In this document: positions 35,706 through 44,127 of the stretch, piece by piece
Numbering within the stretch: the stretch's first letter is position 1
How the letters are laid out: each line of letters begins with the position of its first letter
The notes under the pieces: generated by a model
Database searches by the model: none
Seen by the model: the letters and a program-made list of their open reading frames with translations, nothing else
Told to the model about the DNA's origin: nothing
NCBI GenBank assembly: GCA_002397275.1
Contig: DHAA01000040.1
Span: 1 to 64,000 of the forward strand
Origin: Thermacetogenium sp. UBA4966
Lineage (GTDB): Bacteria > Bacillota > DSM-12270 > Thermacetogeniales > Thermacetogeniaceae
Reading direction: 5' to 3'
Length of the DNA: 64,000 bases
Position numbers and translations under genes: made by a program

Positions 35706-37105
35706 ACTTTCACCTCTCCATCACAGCCTAATGCATCCAGAAGGGCGCGTGCCTTGTCAATAGTCTCCCAGTACTCTGCATCAGGCTCAGAACCGCCGGT
35801 AATACCCCCTCCTACCTGGAAGTAAGCGGTTCCATCCTTAATAATAAATGTCCTGATCACAATACTCAAATCAACATCCCCATCAAAGCCCAGGTAACCG
35901 ATAGAACCCGTGTAAATCCCCCGTTTCACCGGTTCCAATTCTTCAATAACCTCCATCGACCGGATTTTTGGGGTTCCTGTAATTGAACCTCCTGGAAAGG
36001 CGGCCAACAATAGATCGATGACATCCTTATCCTGTGCCAGTTCTCCCCGCACTGTTGATACCAGATGAAAAACTGTCGGGTATTCTTCCAGACGGAACAA
36101 CTCCGCTACTTCCGCACTCCCGCGGCTGCACACCCTCTCCAGTTCTCTGTGTACTAGATTGGTGATCATGGCCAGCTCAACATGGTCTTTTTCACTTTGT
36201 AATAGTTCTGTACGCAGCCGCATATCTTCCAAGGGGTCCTTTCCCCTGGGCCGTGTCCCCTTGATCGGCCTGGTTTCGACGTAACCGTCGTTTATCTTAA
36301 TAAAACGCTCTGGAGACGCGCTGGCTATATCCAGTTCCGGATAATGAAGGTAGGCGGCAAAAGGCGCCGGGTTGATCTCACGCAGGCGCAAAAAGAGCTG
36401 CCAGGGCTTTTCCTGCAGCCTACAAGAAAAGCGCTGAGTGAGATTGGCCTGTAAAATATCACCTGCTCTGATATAACCCTTCACCCTCTCTACCGCTGCG
36501 CAGTAAGAATCATAAGTAAAATGCCCGTAGATCTTCGGCTGCTCTCTGATAACTTTGCCCTGCTCACCTAATGGATCTATTCCACTATACACGATATTCT
36601 CCAATTCCTCCAGACGCTGCCTGGCCCGAACAGAAGCCCTCTCTCCTTCTTCCGGCAACCCGGTAGAGGTAAGAAACATTTTATTTTGACGGTTGTCCCA
36701 GATTACCAACCGGTCATAAAAACCCAGATAACAGTCGGGCAGTCCCAGGTCGTCCACCGCCAATTGCGGAATTTTTTCAATCTGCCGGCCGAGGTCATAA
36801 GCAAAATAGCCAAAAGCTCCTGCAACAACAGGGATGCGGGAGTCGCCTGTGATGCGGAATCTTTTCATAAGTTCTCGCAATATCCGGAAAGGATCGCCTT
36901 TCTGTTCCCTCCAACCGCCGCCTTCAAATACTGCCACATCCCCTCCCTTGCACCTAAAAATAAGAAAGGGATCACTTCCCATCAGTGAATAGCGACCGAG
37001 ACGCTCGCAATCCATCCCACTGTCCAAAAAGAAACTGTAAGGACGTTCCCGAAATGATTGAAAAACCCTAACCGGTTCACTGTAAGATACTTCCGAAATA
37101 ATCAA
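35684..37105 (-). CDS. pabB: Aminodeoxychorismate synthase component I
   Basis: A 473-residue chorismate-binding enzyme that aminates chorismate. The C-terminal half has ILQANLTQRFSC, PERFIKI, PIKGTRPRG and GGSITGTPKIRSMEVIEELEP. The lysine in PIKGT is typical of PabB, whereas anthranilate synthase has PIAGT, so this is not TrpE. The glutaminase partner PabA is not in the window and must be encoded elsewhere or shared with trpG. Co-translated with pabC. Confidence 0.92.
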   Translation of the reverse strand: MIISEVSYSEPVRVFQSFRERPYSFFLDSGMDCERLGRYSLMGSDPFLIFRCKGGDVAVFEGGGWREQKGDPFRILRELMKRFRITGDSRIPVVAGAFGYFAYDLGRQIEKIPQLAVDDLGLPDCYLGFYDRLVIWDNRQNKMFLTSTGLPEEGERASVRARQRLEELENIVYSGIDPLGEQGKVIREQPKIYGHFTYDSYCAAVERVKGYIRAGDILQANLTQRFSCRLQEKPWQLFLRLREINPAPFAAYLHYPELDIASASPERFIKINDGYVETRPIKGTRPRGKDPLEDMRLRTELLQSEKDHVELAMITNLVHRELERVCSRGSAEVAELFRLEEYPTVFHLVSTVRGELAQDKDVIDLLLAAFPGGSITGTPKIRSMEVIEELEPVKRGIYTGSIGYLGFDGDVDLSIVIRTFIIKDGTAYFQVGGGITGGSEPDAEYWETIDKARALLDALGCDGEVKVCQVLPG

Positions 37106-37218
37106 TGTTGGGCGCCCCCTTACTGATAAGTATCCGTTTTCCTTTCAATTCAGCGCACGACTTACAGATATAAAAATCCTGAATCACAGCACTACCCCCC
37201 TATAGATTTGATATGATG

Positions 37219-37245
37219 AAAAAAACCAGTACAAATGTACTGGTT
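37219..37245 (-). terminator. Intrinsic terminator
   Basis: On the minus strand, AACCAGTAC and GTACTGGTT form a nine-base stem with an ATTT loop, followed by seven T in a row counting the last two stem bases. It is oriented to end transcripts of the flippase-like gene at 37396-38391, about 150 bases upstream. Confidence 0.8.
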
Positions 37246-37395
37246 CGCATCCCAATTATTCGCGTCTTTGTATCTGCCCCGAGGTGTCATTGTAGTTGTT
37301 ATGATCTAGATTTTCATAAATTGCGATAATTGTCAAGCAGTTTGATCATGCTCTCTTCCCTATAAACGTTATGTTCAGAGGTAGTCTGCCCGCGG

Positions 37396-38391
37396 CTAAC
37401 CGCCTTCCTTTCTGATCACCCTGAGACCTATACACCCGAAGACAAAGGGAAGCCAGACGCTAATTCCCCGATAGACGAAGATAGCCAAAGCGGCCGTCTC
37501 CAAAGGCACATCCAGTGAACTGAAAGCCGCGGTCATCAGCGGTTCAACAACTCCGATACCGGAAGGAGTGATGGAGATGATGACAAAGAGAATGCCGACA
37601 CTGTAACCGGCGATCAGTTTGCCCAGGGGAACCGCATAATGAAAGGCTTGAAAAACCGACCAGAGAGTGGCCATGTTAAATAATTCGATCAAGAGAGCAT
37701 GCCCTGCCGCCCTGCCGAGGCCATAAGGGTACTGCGCCACCAGGCGCACGCTCTCCACAAGCCCTTTAGCAAAAGAAATGGCTCTTTCTTCATTGATTTC
37801 TTTCTTAAAATATTTTTTTACCCGCGGCTGCAGCCACCATGTAATACTTTTGGCAATCTTCGGCGGCAGTTGGGGACGGTGCAAGGCGAGGGCAATCAAT
37901 CCTACCTGGGCTCCGATCAAAGCCACTAAAAGCAGGGCGGCAATAAAACTATAAACGGTCAGATCGCCGCACCGGATCAGGTAAGCAACCCCGACAACCA
38001 TGACCAGGGAAAAGGCGGTATAGGCAAGCATAAAATAAACATAATTGATCATAACCGCCCTGGCAAAAGTAATGCCTCTGCGGACAGCGTCATGGATAAT
38101 GACAGCCGTCCCGGTAAACATGCCTCCCGGGGCGATGATCCCCACAAAAGAGGTCGCCAGAACCAGGTTGAATATTCTCCTAAACCTTTCCGGCACATTG
38201 AAAAAGCGATAAAGGGCATGATAAACTCCGGCGCGGTTGGCGATCACCAGAAACTGAGCGGCAACAGCGATAACAATCCAATACCCGATTCCTGTCTGCA
38301 AGGTAGCCAGCAGGCGGGCGCCCTCTGTAAAATGCAAAATGCCGAACAATGATGCCAGAAAGATTACAAGAGCGATTATTAACAGGCGCAC
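37396..38391 (-). CDS. Flippase-like membrane protein (UPF0104/LPG synthase TM family)
   Basis: A 331-residue integral membrane protein with about eight hydrophobic segments and the family features FVGIIAPGGMFTGTAVIIHDA and SITPSGIGVVEPLMTAAF. The fold is shared with the membrane domain of lysylphosphatidylglycerol synthase (MprF), but no cytoplasmic lysyltransferase domain is present, so it may flip or transport lipids. Starts and stops alone between terminator-bounded regions. Confidence 0.82.
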   Translation of the reverse strand: MRLLIIALVIFLASLFGILHFTEGARLLATLQTGIGYWIVIAVAAQFLVIANRAGVYHALYRFFNVPERFRRIFNLVLATSFVGIIAPGGMFTGTAVIIHDAVRRGITFARAVMINYVYFMLAYTAFSLVMVVGVAYLIRCGDLTVYSFIAALLLVALIGAQVGLIALALHRPQLPPKIAKSITWWLQPRVKKYFKKEINEERAISFAKGLVESVRLVAQYPYGLGRAAGHALLIELFNMATLWSVFQAFHYAVPLGKLIAGYSVGILFVIISITPSGIGVVEPLMTAAFSSLDVPLETAALAIFVYRGISVWLPFVFGCIGLRVIRKEGG

Positions 38392-38594
38392 CCTGTTTCA
38401 CCCACTTTTTTTGAACATCTTCATTATTATAGTACATTCTGAGCATTACAGGGACTGTTAACAAAATATGCCGCCATATTTTATCCGGTTTTTATAATGA
38501 AACCCCTTCATTCAGGACAGAATTTAAATGGAGAGGAAAGGTACAGCCCTACTGCAGCGGAACCAAATAAACAATACATAAAGGAGATGATCAG

Positions 38595-39038
38595 ATGTCT
38601 TCGCTTATACGCCGCGACTACGGGAGAGAATTGAATCCCATGCGGGAAACCATCAACAGCTTTTTTGATGATCTTTTCACCCGGCTGCCCGTTATTTCCG
38701 GTTGGGGGGAGTGGAAACCCTCTATCGATCTGATCGATCAGGGGACGGATTATGTGATTATGGCCGATCTGCCCGGTTATACCCCTGACAACGTCAAAAT
38801 CACTGTGCAGGAAAACAGCGTTCAGCTCGGGGGAAAGGTTGAAGGAGAAAAGGATACCGGCGCAGGGGATTTTCAAGTCAAGGAGCGCAATTTCGGAAGC
38901 TTTTCCCGCTCCATCCCCCTCCCGGACCAGATTAAAGCGGAAGAAGCCACGGCTAAATTCAAAAACGGCGTCTTAGAAATCAGGCTTCCTAAGGTGGATG
39001 TTCCTAAAGGGCATATTTTGGATATCGAAACAGAATAG
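38595..39038 (+). CDS. Small heat shock protein, Hsp20 family
   Basis: A 147-residue alpha-crystallin chaperone that holds unfolding proteins. The N-terminal region (LIRRDYGRELNPMRETINSFFDDLF) is typical. The alpha-crystallin domain spans about residues 45-140 (WKPSIDLIDQGTDYVIMADLPG, VKERNFGSFSRSIPLP, AKFKNGVLEIRLPK), and the C terminus is short. ATG behind AAGGAGATGATCAG. No CIRCE element is visible upstream. A weak hairpin (CGCCGGC/GCCGGCG, 39049-39073) follows. Confidence 0.93.
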   Translation: MSSLIRRDYGRELNPMRETINSFFDDLFTRLPVISGWGEWKPSIDLIDQGTDYVIMADLPGYTPDNVKITVQENSVQLGGKVEGEKDTGAGDFQVKERNFGSFSRSIPLPDQIKAEEATAKFKNGVLEIRLPKVDVPKGHILDIETE

Positions 39039-39242
39039 GCTACGGAAACGCCGGCAGGTGAATAAAGCCGGCGCCCCTTTGCCACGAAAAAGAATACAAC
39101 GATGTGATTAAGGTTGGCTCCCTTCTCTACAGGGGCCAATTTTTTTACATTATTTTTACATTATTACGAACTCCTTAGGCGCCGGGGAAAGAAGCCTCCC
39201 CATATTCACAATAAGAAGGGTTTTCACCATCCATGTAGAATA

Positions 39243-39474
39243 TATAATAATAGGATCGAACCATGAAGGTTCTCTTTCGCTAATTGGTTAGAACAGACCA
39301 AAGCACAGCAGAAAAACAAAAGGAAAAGCAAAACCATATGATCTAAAACAGGGCCATGAAGTCCCTTTTCCCGCCTGAAAGCAGGGAGATGGTATTTATG
39401 GCTTTTTTCTTTTTCTCTGGAGGTGACTGAGCAAACCTGTTCGTTATCTATTAATGTAGAGGAGGGGAGTCAAT
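39243..39474 (+). promoter_or_regulatory. Structured leader with attenuator-like terminator
   Basis: A TATAAT box (39243-39248) suggests transcription from about 39256. The RNA would hold a GAACC-ATGAA-GGTTC hairpin (39258-39272), a long A-rich single-stranded tract, then a compact fold with GGGCCATGAAGTCCC, CCTG-AAAG-CAGG and a closing GCCAT/ATGGC pair running into TTTTTT (39403-39408). A terminator 65 bases before the start codon of the methyltransferase points to transcription attenuation. The CCGCCTGAAAGCAGGGAGATGG stretch distantly resembles part of the Moco riboswitch, but the other conserved blocks of that class could not be found. Confidence 0.5.
39353..39410 (+). terminator. Leader terminator before the methyltransferase
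   Basis: GCCAT (39353-39357) and ATGGC (39398-39402) close a fold containing CCTG-AAAG-CAGG, followed by TTTTTTCT. It either ends upstream readthrough from hsp20 or acts as an attenuator. Confidence 0.55.
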
Positions 39475-40389
39475 TTGCAGTCGTTGCCTGCGGAAAGCTC
39501 TGAATTTTGGATCAAGCTTTGGCAAGATGCACGGCGCCGTTCTCCCGTAAGAAAAAGGCGCCGCCGTACAGAAGAAGAGATGATTGAAATGTGGAACAGC
39601 AAGGCAAAACACTTCGCCGGTTTTGCCACAAAAGACAGAGGGAAGGAAAGGCGGCAAAGGGCGCTAAGTTTCCTGGAAGAAGAAGGGGCTCTTCAAAAGG
39701 GGTTTACGGTGCTTGATATCGGCGCCGGACCGGGCAACTTCGCCATTCCCATGGCCCATATCGCCGGTCGGGTCACCGCTCTGGAGCCGGCCCCGGAAAT
39801 GCTCAAAATCCTCCGGGAAAGAACCGCTGCAGAGCGCTTGGAAAATATTAGCATCATGCAGCGCACCTGGCAGGAGGTCGACGTTGAGCAAGAGGGCTTG
39901 GCCGGACAATTTGATCTGGTTTTTGCATCGATGACGCCGGGGGTGCAGGACCCGGAAACACTGGATAAAATGATCAAGTCGTCCAGAGGTTACTGTTATC
40001 TGAGCGGTTTTTCCGGGCGCCGCTGGGATAAGGCATACCGTGAACTCTGGCAGCAATTCTACGGCGAGGATATTGGGTACAACCCCGGTGATGTCATCTA
40101 TCCCTTCGGGCTGCTTTATTCCATGGGCTACCGCCCGAGCCTGCGTTTCAGCGACAGCCAATGGGTGCAGGAACAGCCGATAGAAGAAGCTGTAGAAACC
40201 ATCCTGAAATTTTTTGAAAACTATATGGACATATCTACGGGAGCCAGAAAGGCGATAGAGGATTATGTGTCAACACATGCCGAAAACGGCGTCTTCCGCC
40301 AGGAGACCAAGGGGTGCTCAGGAATGATGGTTTGGCAAGTTAACAGCGCGGCTAGGTCGCCAAAAACGCCCTTGACCTCTCCAGGATAA
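39475..40389 (+). CDS. Class I SAM-dependent methyltransferase
   Basis: A 304-residue protein with the Rossmann methyltransferase motifs: VLDIGAGPGNFAIPMA (motif I, SAM binding, about residue 80), RVTALEPAPEMLKIL, and the acidic LVFASMTPGVQD. An unusual basic N-terminal extension (KRRRRTEEEMIEMWNSKAKHF) precedes the domain. TTG start behind GAGGAGGGGAG. It is directly upstream of a peptide/nickel-type ABC importer, and similar pairs occur in anaerobes, but the methyl acceptor cannot be inferred. Confidence 0.85.
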   Translation: MQSLPAESSEFWIKLWQDARRRSPVRKRRRRTEEEMIEMWNSKAKHFAGFATKDRGKERRQRALSFLEEEGALQKGFTVLDIGAGPGNFAIPMAHIAGRVTALEPAPEMLKILRERTAAERLENISIMQRTWQEVDVEQEGLAGQFDLVFASMTPGVQDPETLDKMIKSSRGYCYLSGFSGRRWDKAYRELWQQFYGEDIGYNPGDVIYPFGLLYSMGYRPSLRFSDSQWVQEQPIEEAVETILKFFENYMDISTGARKAIEDYVSTHAENGVFRQETKGCSGMMVWQVNSAARSPKTPLTSPG

Positions 40390-40435
40390 AGTCATGATCT
40401 TGACTGTTATCCGAACAAATACAGGAGGTGGCATA

Positions 40436-42031
40436 ATGCCAAAAAAACGCTCATTAACAATGATCATTTCACTGTTAATTATACTTGCTTTATCCTGCAG
40501 CCTTCTTTACGGCTGCAAGGGGAAAGAAGCGAAAGAAACGACAAAGACCGAAGGAAAGAAAACAGCCGATGTGATTAAACTGGCAGGCGGCGACTGGGGT
40601 TACCCAACACCCTACGGCGTCTACCCACGGGGACCTGGTAGCAGAAAGATGGGGTTAGTTTATGATTCTCTGGTCGGTACCGATGCCAAGGGAAAAATTG
40701 TGCCCAAACTCGCCGACGAATGGAAGGCAAGCGAGGACGGGCTGATCTATACGCTAAAGCTGCGTTCTAATGTCAAATGGCATGATGGCAAACCATTTAC
40801 ATCAGACGATGTTGTCTTTACCTATAGCTACATGATGAAATATCTTCCGGTTAACGGCGGGTGTCCTGCCGCTGTTCAACAAGTTGAAGCAGTTGATGAA
40901 CAAACGATTAAAATTAAAATTAAAGAGGCAGACGTTGACTTTTTAACAAACTTATCCAGTTGGGTCATGATCCCCAAACACATCTGGGAAAACGTGACCG
41001 ACCCCAATAACTTTACTGATAATTCCGCTGTAGGAACAGGCCCTTATAAATTGACCGACTACAGCAAGGAACACGGGACCTACCGCTTCGCGGCCAACGC
41101 GGACTTCTGGGGAAGCAAACCCCGGGTCAATGAGATCAAATTTGTCCCTGCAGGCGAGGCTGTTCTGGCCTTCGACCAGGGGGAAATCGACCGCAACAGC
41201 GTTACACCCGATATTGTATCCCGCTATGAGAACGACACCGAGTACAAAATCATGCGCTATGAAACAAGCTGGGCCTACCGCTTGTACTTCAATATGGCGA
41301 AGCGGCCGGAACTGGCTGAAAAATCCTTCCGGCAAGCCATAGCTTACGCCATCGACCGCCGGGAGCTTGTGGATAAAATTGAACGCGGCAACGCTGTGCC
41401 GGGAAGCCCGGGTGTGCTGCACCCTAATAATGAATACTACAATTCCAAGGCGGCACAGTACTCGCATGACATAAAAAAGGCCAAAGAACTGTTAAACAGC
41501 CTGGGTTACAAAGACGCCGACGCAGAAGGAATTCTGAAAAACAGCCGGGGTGAGAAATTGAGTTTCCAATTGTTGTGTGATGATGGAAGCGCCCGCATGG
41601 CAGAGGTAATTAAACAGCACCTTGCTGAAGCGGGTATAGAGGTTGTCATCAAATCGGTGGACATGAAAACCAGGGATGCCCGCTTCAAAGACGGCGACTA
41701 TGAACTGTGCATCAACGGCAGCGGCAATGGCGAGGATCTCTCAGAACTAACCAACATCAGCGGCAAGGGAAAGGCAACATCCACCACTGCTAAAACTATG
41801 GGCTACGACAATCCTGAGGTGGATAAATTATACACCGGCCAGCAAAAGGAAAAGGATCCGGAAAAGCGCAAAGAGATTATGGAAAAATTACAGAAAATAG
41901 TTGCTGAAGAAGTGCCAAAACTAACGATTTACTACACAAATTCTTTAGCTGTACATAGGCCGGCAGTGTACGACGGTTGGAGCGCCGATACTTATCACAG
42001 CGACAGCCGTTCCAATTTTGTTGACGATTAG
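40436..42031 (+). CDS. ABC importer substrate-binding lipoprotein (family 5)
   Basis: A 531-residue extracellular binding protein of the peptide/nickel SBP family 5. It begins with a lipoprotein signal peptide (ALSCSLLYGCKGK, lipobox LYGC), then the domain with LADEWKASEDGLIYTLKLRSN, WHDGKPFTSDDVVFTYSYM, AVGTGPYKLTDY and FRQAIAYAIDRRELVDKI. Ligand unknown: oligopeptide, nickel chelate or another cofactor. ATG 40436 lies behind AGGAGGTGGC. A strong hairpin downstream (42051-42086) separates it from the permease genes, which may raise its abundance relative to them. Confidence 0.92.
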   Translation: MPKKRSLTMIISLLIILALSCSLLYGCKGKEAKETTKTEGKKTADVIKLAGGDWGYPTPYGVYPRGPGSRKMGLVYDSLVGTDAKGKIVPKLADEWKASEDGLIYTLKLRSNVKWHDGKPFTSDDVVFTYSYMMKYLPVNGGCPAAVQQVEAVDEQTIKIKIKEADVDFLTNLSSWVMIPKHIWENVTDPNNFTDNSAVGTGPYKLTDYSKEHGTYRFAANADFWGSKPRVNEIKFVPAGEAVLAFDQGEIDRNSVTPDIVSRYENDTEYKIMRYETSWAYRLYFNMAKRPELAEKSFRQAIAYAIDRRELVDKIERGNAVPGSPGVLHPNNEYYNSKAAQYSHDIKKAKELLNSLGYKDADAEGILKNSRGEKLSFQLLCDDGSARMAEVIKQHLAEAGIEVVIKSVDMKTRDARFKDGDYELCINGSGNGEDLSELTNISGKGKATSTTAKTMGYDNPEVDKLYTGQQKEKDPEKRKEIMEKLQKIVAEEVPKLTIYYTNSLAVHRPAVYDGWSADTYHSDSRSNFVDD

Positions 42032-42050
42032 CAAGCATGATATAAAAAAA

Positions 42051-42086
42051 TTGCCGGGCGGCCGACAAACGCCGGCCGCCCGGCAA
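42051..42086. repeat. Long GC-rich hairpin between binding protein and permease genes
   Basis: A perfect 14-base inverted repeat (TTGCCGGGCGGCCG and its complement) with an eight-base loop. On the plus strand it is preceded by seven A and has no T-run after it. On the minus strand the same A-run becomes seven T after the stem, giving a textbook terminator in the antisense direction. In the operon direction it may be a stabilising or attenuating mRNA hairpin. Confidence 0.8.
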
Positions 42087-42171
42087 AGAAACATCTCAAA
42101 AATCAATTCTTTTGGCATGGTGATCAACTTTCCTATAGAAGCTGTTGGGGAGAAATTGGAGGCTGAAGCAT

Positions 42172-43155
42172 GTGCGGCAAAAAACCCGCATGAGACTAAT
42201 TGAATACGCCATCACCATATGGGTCGTCATCACACTGAATTTTCTACTCCCGCGGCTCATCCCGGGCGATCCCTTTTTAGTCCTAACTTCTCAGAGCGCT
42301 GAGGACGAGGAGATCGTCTTGAGCGAGGAGCAGCGGGAATTTCTATTCCATTATTATGGCCTGGATCAGCCGGTCTACAAACAGTATTTTATTTACCTGG
42401 GGGAACTCTTCCGGGGAAATATGGGCTTCAGTGTTTATTACAAACAGCCGGTAAGCCATATCGTTATGCATCGGCTGCCATGGACAGTTTTTATGGTGCT
42501 CTCCTCGGTTATCTTGAGCACCCTCATCGGCACCATATTGGGGTGCTTCTCTGCCTGGCGCCGGGAAAAATGGGTTGATAAATTTCTCTTTCTCTTTATG
42601 ATCTTTTTTTCAGAAATTCCCTCTTTTCTACTAGGACTCATACTTCTCTTTGTTTTTGCGGCAGGCCTTGGCCTGTTCCCGCTGGCAGGAGCGGTGACTC
42701 ATTTTGCCGACTTCCAAAGCGGATGGGAAAAAGCCTGGGATGTCCTGCACCACGCATTTCTGCCTATCGCCGCTTTGACTATTTCCCATTTAGGCGGTAC
42801 CTATCTGCTGGGAAGAAACAGCATGACCACGGTATTAGAAAAAGATTATCTGCGTACGGCTTGGGCAAAAGGGCTTCCCAAAAAGCGCGTCATCTTTCGC
42901 CATGCTTTGAAAAATGCCCTGCTGCCTATCGTGACCCGTGTCTTTCTCAGCCTCGGTTCCCTTGTAGGCGGGGCTATCCTTGTAGAAAATGTATTTTCTT
43001 ATCCCGGTTTAGGAACTTTGATGAGAGAATCCGTGCGCGTTCAGGATTATCCGGTTATTCAGGGTATTTTTTTGGTCGTGACCGTCTGTGTTCTACTAGC
43101 CAACTTTTTAGCGGATGTTGTTTACAGAAAAATTGACCCCCGGGTCGGCAGTTAA
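42172..43155 (+). CDS. ABC importer permease (DppB-like)
   Basis: A 327-residue permease of the dipeptide/nickel class with an N-terminal span, then the binding-protein-dependent transport domain with about five more spans and the EAA-type loop GLPKKRVIFRHALKNALLPI that docks the ATPase. It lacks the common LRVSDTG-like extension but has LIPGDPF near the N terminus, typical of DppB/OppB. I chose GTG 42172, nine bases after TTGGAGG; an ATG at 42190 is possible. Confidence 0.92.
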   Translation: MRQKTRMRLIEYAITIWVVITLNFLLPRLIPGDPFLVLTSQSAEDEEIVLSEEQREFLFHYYGLDQPVYKQYFIYLGELFRGNMGFSVYYKQPVSHIVMHRLPWTVFMVLSSVILSTLIGTILGCFSAWRREKWVDKFLFLFMIFFSEIPSFLLGLILLFVFAAGLGLFPLAGAVTHFADFQSGWEKAWDVLHHAFLPIAALTISHLGGTYLLGRNSMTTVLEKDYLRTAWAKGLPKKRVIFRHALKNALLPIVTRVFLSLGSLVGGAILVENVFSYPGLGTLMRESVRVQDYPVIQGIFLVVTVCVLLANFLADVVYRKIDPRVGS

Positions 43156-43176
43156 GGACTATGAGGAGAAAAAACC

Positions 43177-44109
43177 ATGCCTGAAATTACAGATTTAATG
43201 GAAACCGGCCAGGATAGTACCCTTCCCGGCGCACCTGGCGCCTTGGCGGCGAAGGCTCTGGATTTTCTGCGGAAAACGGCTAAAATCATAAAAAATTTTT
43301 CCCTGCTGGGCAAATTAAGTTTAGCAGTAATAATTTTCTTCATTGTTCTGGCTGTTTTTGCCCCATATGTTTCAGCGTATCCTTACAATTTGCCTTCCGG
43401 AAAATCGCTGGCGCCCCCGGGAGGAGGGCATCCTTTGGGAACGGATGACTTGGGTATCGATATTTGGGCGCAGCTGTGCCGCGGAGCAAAAATCAGCCTG
43501 ATCGTCGGTCTGGGGACAGCCCTTCTGGCAGGTCTCGGCGGCGGTTTGCTCGGAATCATCTCAGGCTATGTCGGCGGCATACTGGATAAATTTTTAATGC
43601 GACTGATCGATATCATGCTTGTCATTCCTGACTTTCCGGTGATGATCCTGCTGGCGGCCTTTTTGGGCCCCAGCCTAATTAACATTATTATCGTCCTGGC
43701 TTTGTTCTCCTGGGTTTCCTCCGCCAGGATAGCACGCTCACAGATCCTGATGCTCAAGGAGAAAACCTATATCAAGTCAGCGGAACTGTACGGGGCGGGC
43801 GCCTGGTATCTGATGTGGAAGCACTTTCTGCCGGAGATTTTTCCGCTTATTGCCGTGCAGATGATCAGGCTGACAGGAAGAGCGATCATATCGGAGGCTG
43901 GGCTGTCCTTTTTAGGGCTGGGCGACCCTACCTCAAAGAGTTGGGGGCTGATCATACACTATGCCACAAGCTTCAAGGGGATTTACTTTACTGAATTTTG
44001 GAAATGGTGGCTGCTCTACCCGTGGCTTTTCTTAACCGCGATGGTAACTTCTCTGGCCTTTATCAGCCGCGAACTCGAGCAAGTCGCCGACCCGCGTGTC
44101 AAAAGATAA
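43177..44109 (+). CDS. ABC importer permease (DppC-like)
   Basis: A 310-residue partner permease with the family start region (AKIIKNFSLLGKLSLAVIIFFIVLAVFAPYV), HPLGTDDLGIDIWAQLCRGAKISL and the EAA loop AELYGAGAWYLMWKHFLPEI, followed by SEAGLSFLGLGDP, all diagnostic of DppC/OppC. ATG behind AGGAGAAAAAACC. It lies 21 bases after the DppB-like gene. Confidence 0.93.
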   Translation: MPEITDLMETGQDSTLPGAPGALAAKALDFLRKTAKIIKNFSLLGKLSLAVIIFFIVLAVFAPYVSAYPYNLPSGKSLAPPGGGHPLGTDDLGIDIWAQLCRGAKISLIVGLGTALLAGLGGGLLGIISGYVGGILDKFLMRLIDIMLVIPDFPVMILLAAFLGPSLINIIIVLALFSWVSSARIARSQILMLKEKTYIKSAELYGAGAWYLMWKHFLPEIFPLIAVQMIRLTGRAIISEAGLSFLGLGDPTSKSWGLIIHYATSFKGIYFTEFWKWWLLYPWLFLTAMVTSLAFISRELEQVADPRVKR

Positions 44110-44127
44110 TTTTTGGGAGGTATCATT

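Noticed and set aside
35684..37105. Anthranilate synthase (TrpE)
   Set aside because: The lysine in PIKGTRPRG and the adjacent pabC favour aminodeoxychorismate synthase; TrpE has PIAGT.
39049..39079. CGCCGGC/GCCGGCG hairpin after hsp20 as an intrinsic terminator
   Set aside because: Only three T follow, after four C; it is mentioned but not called.
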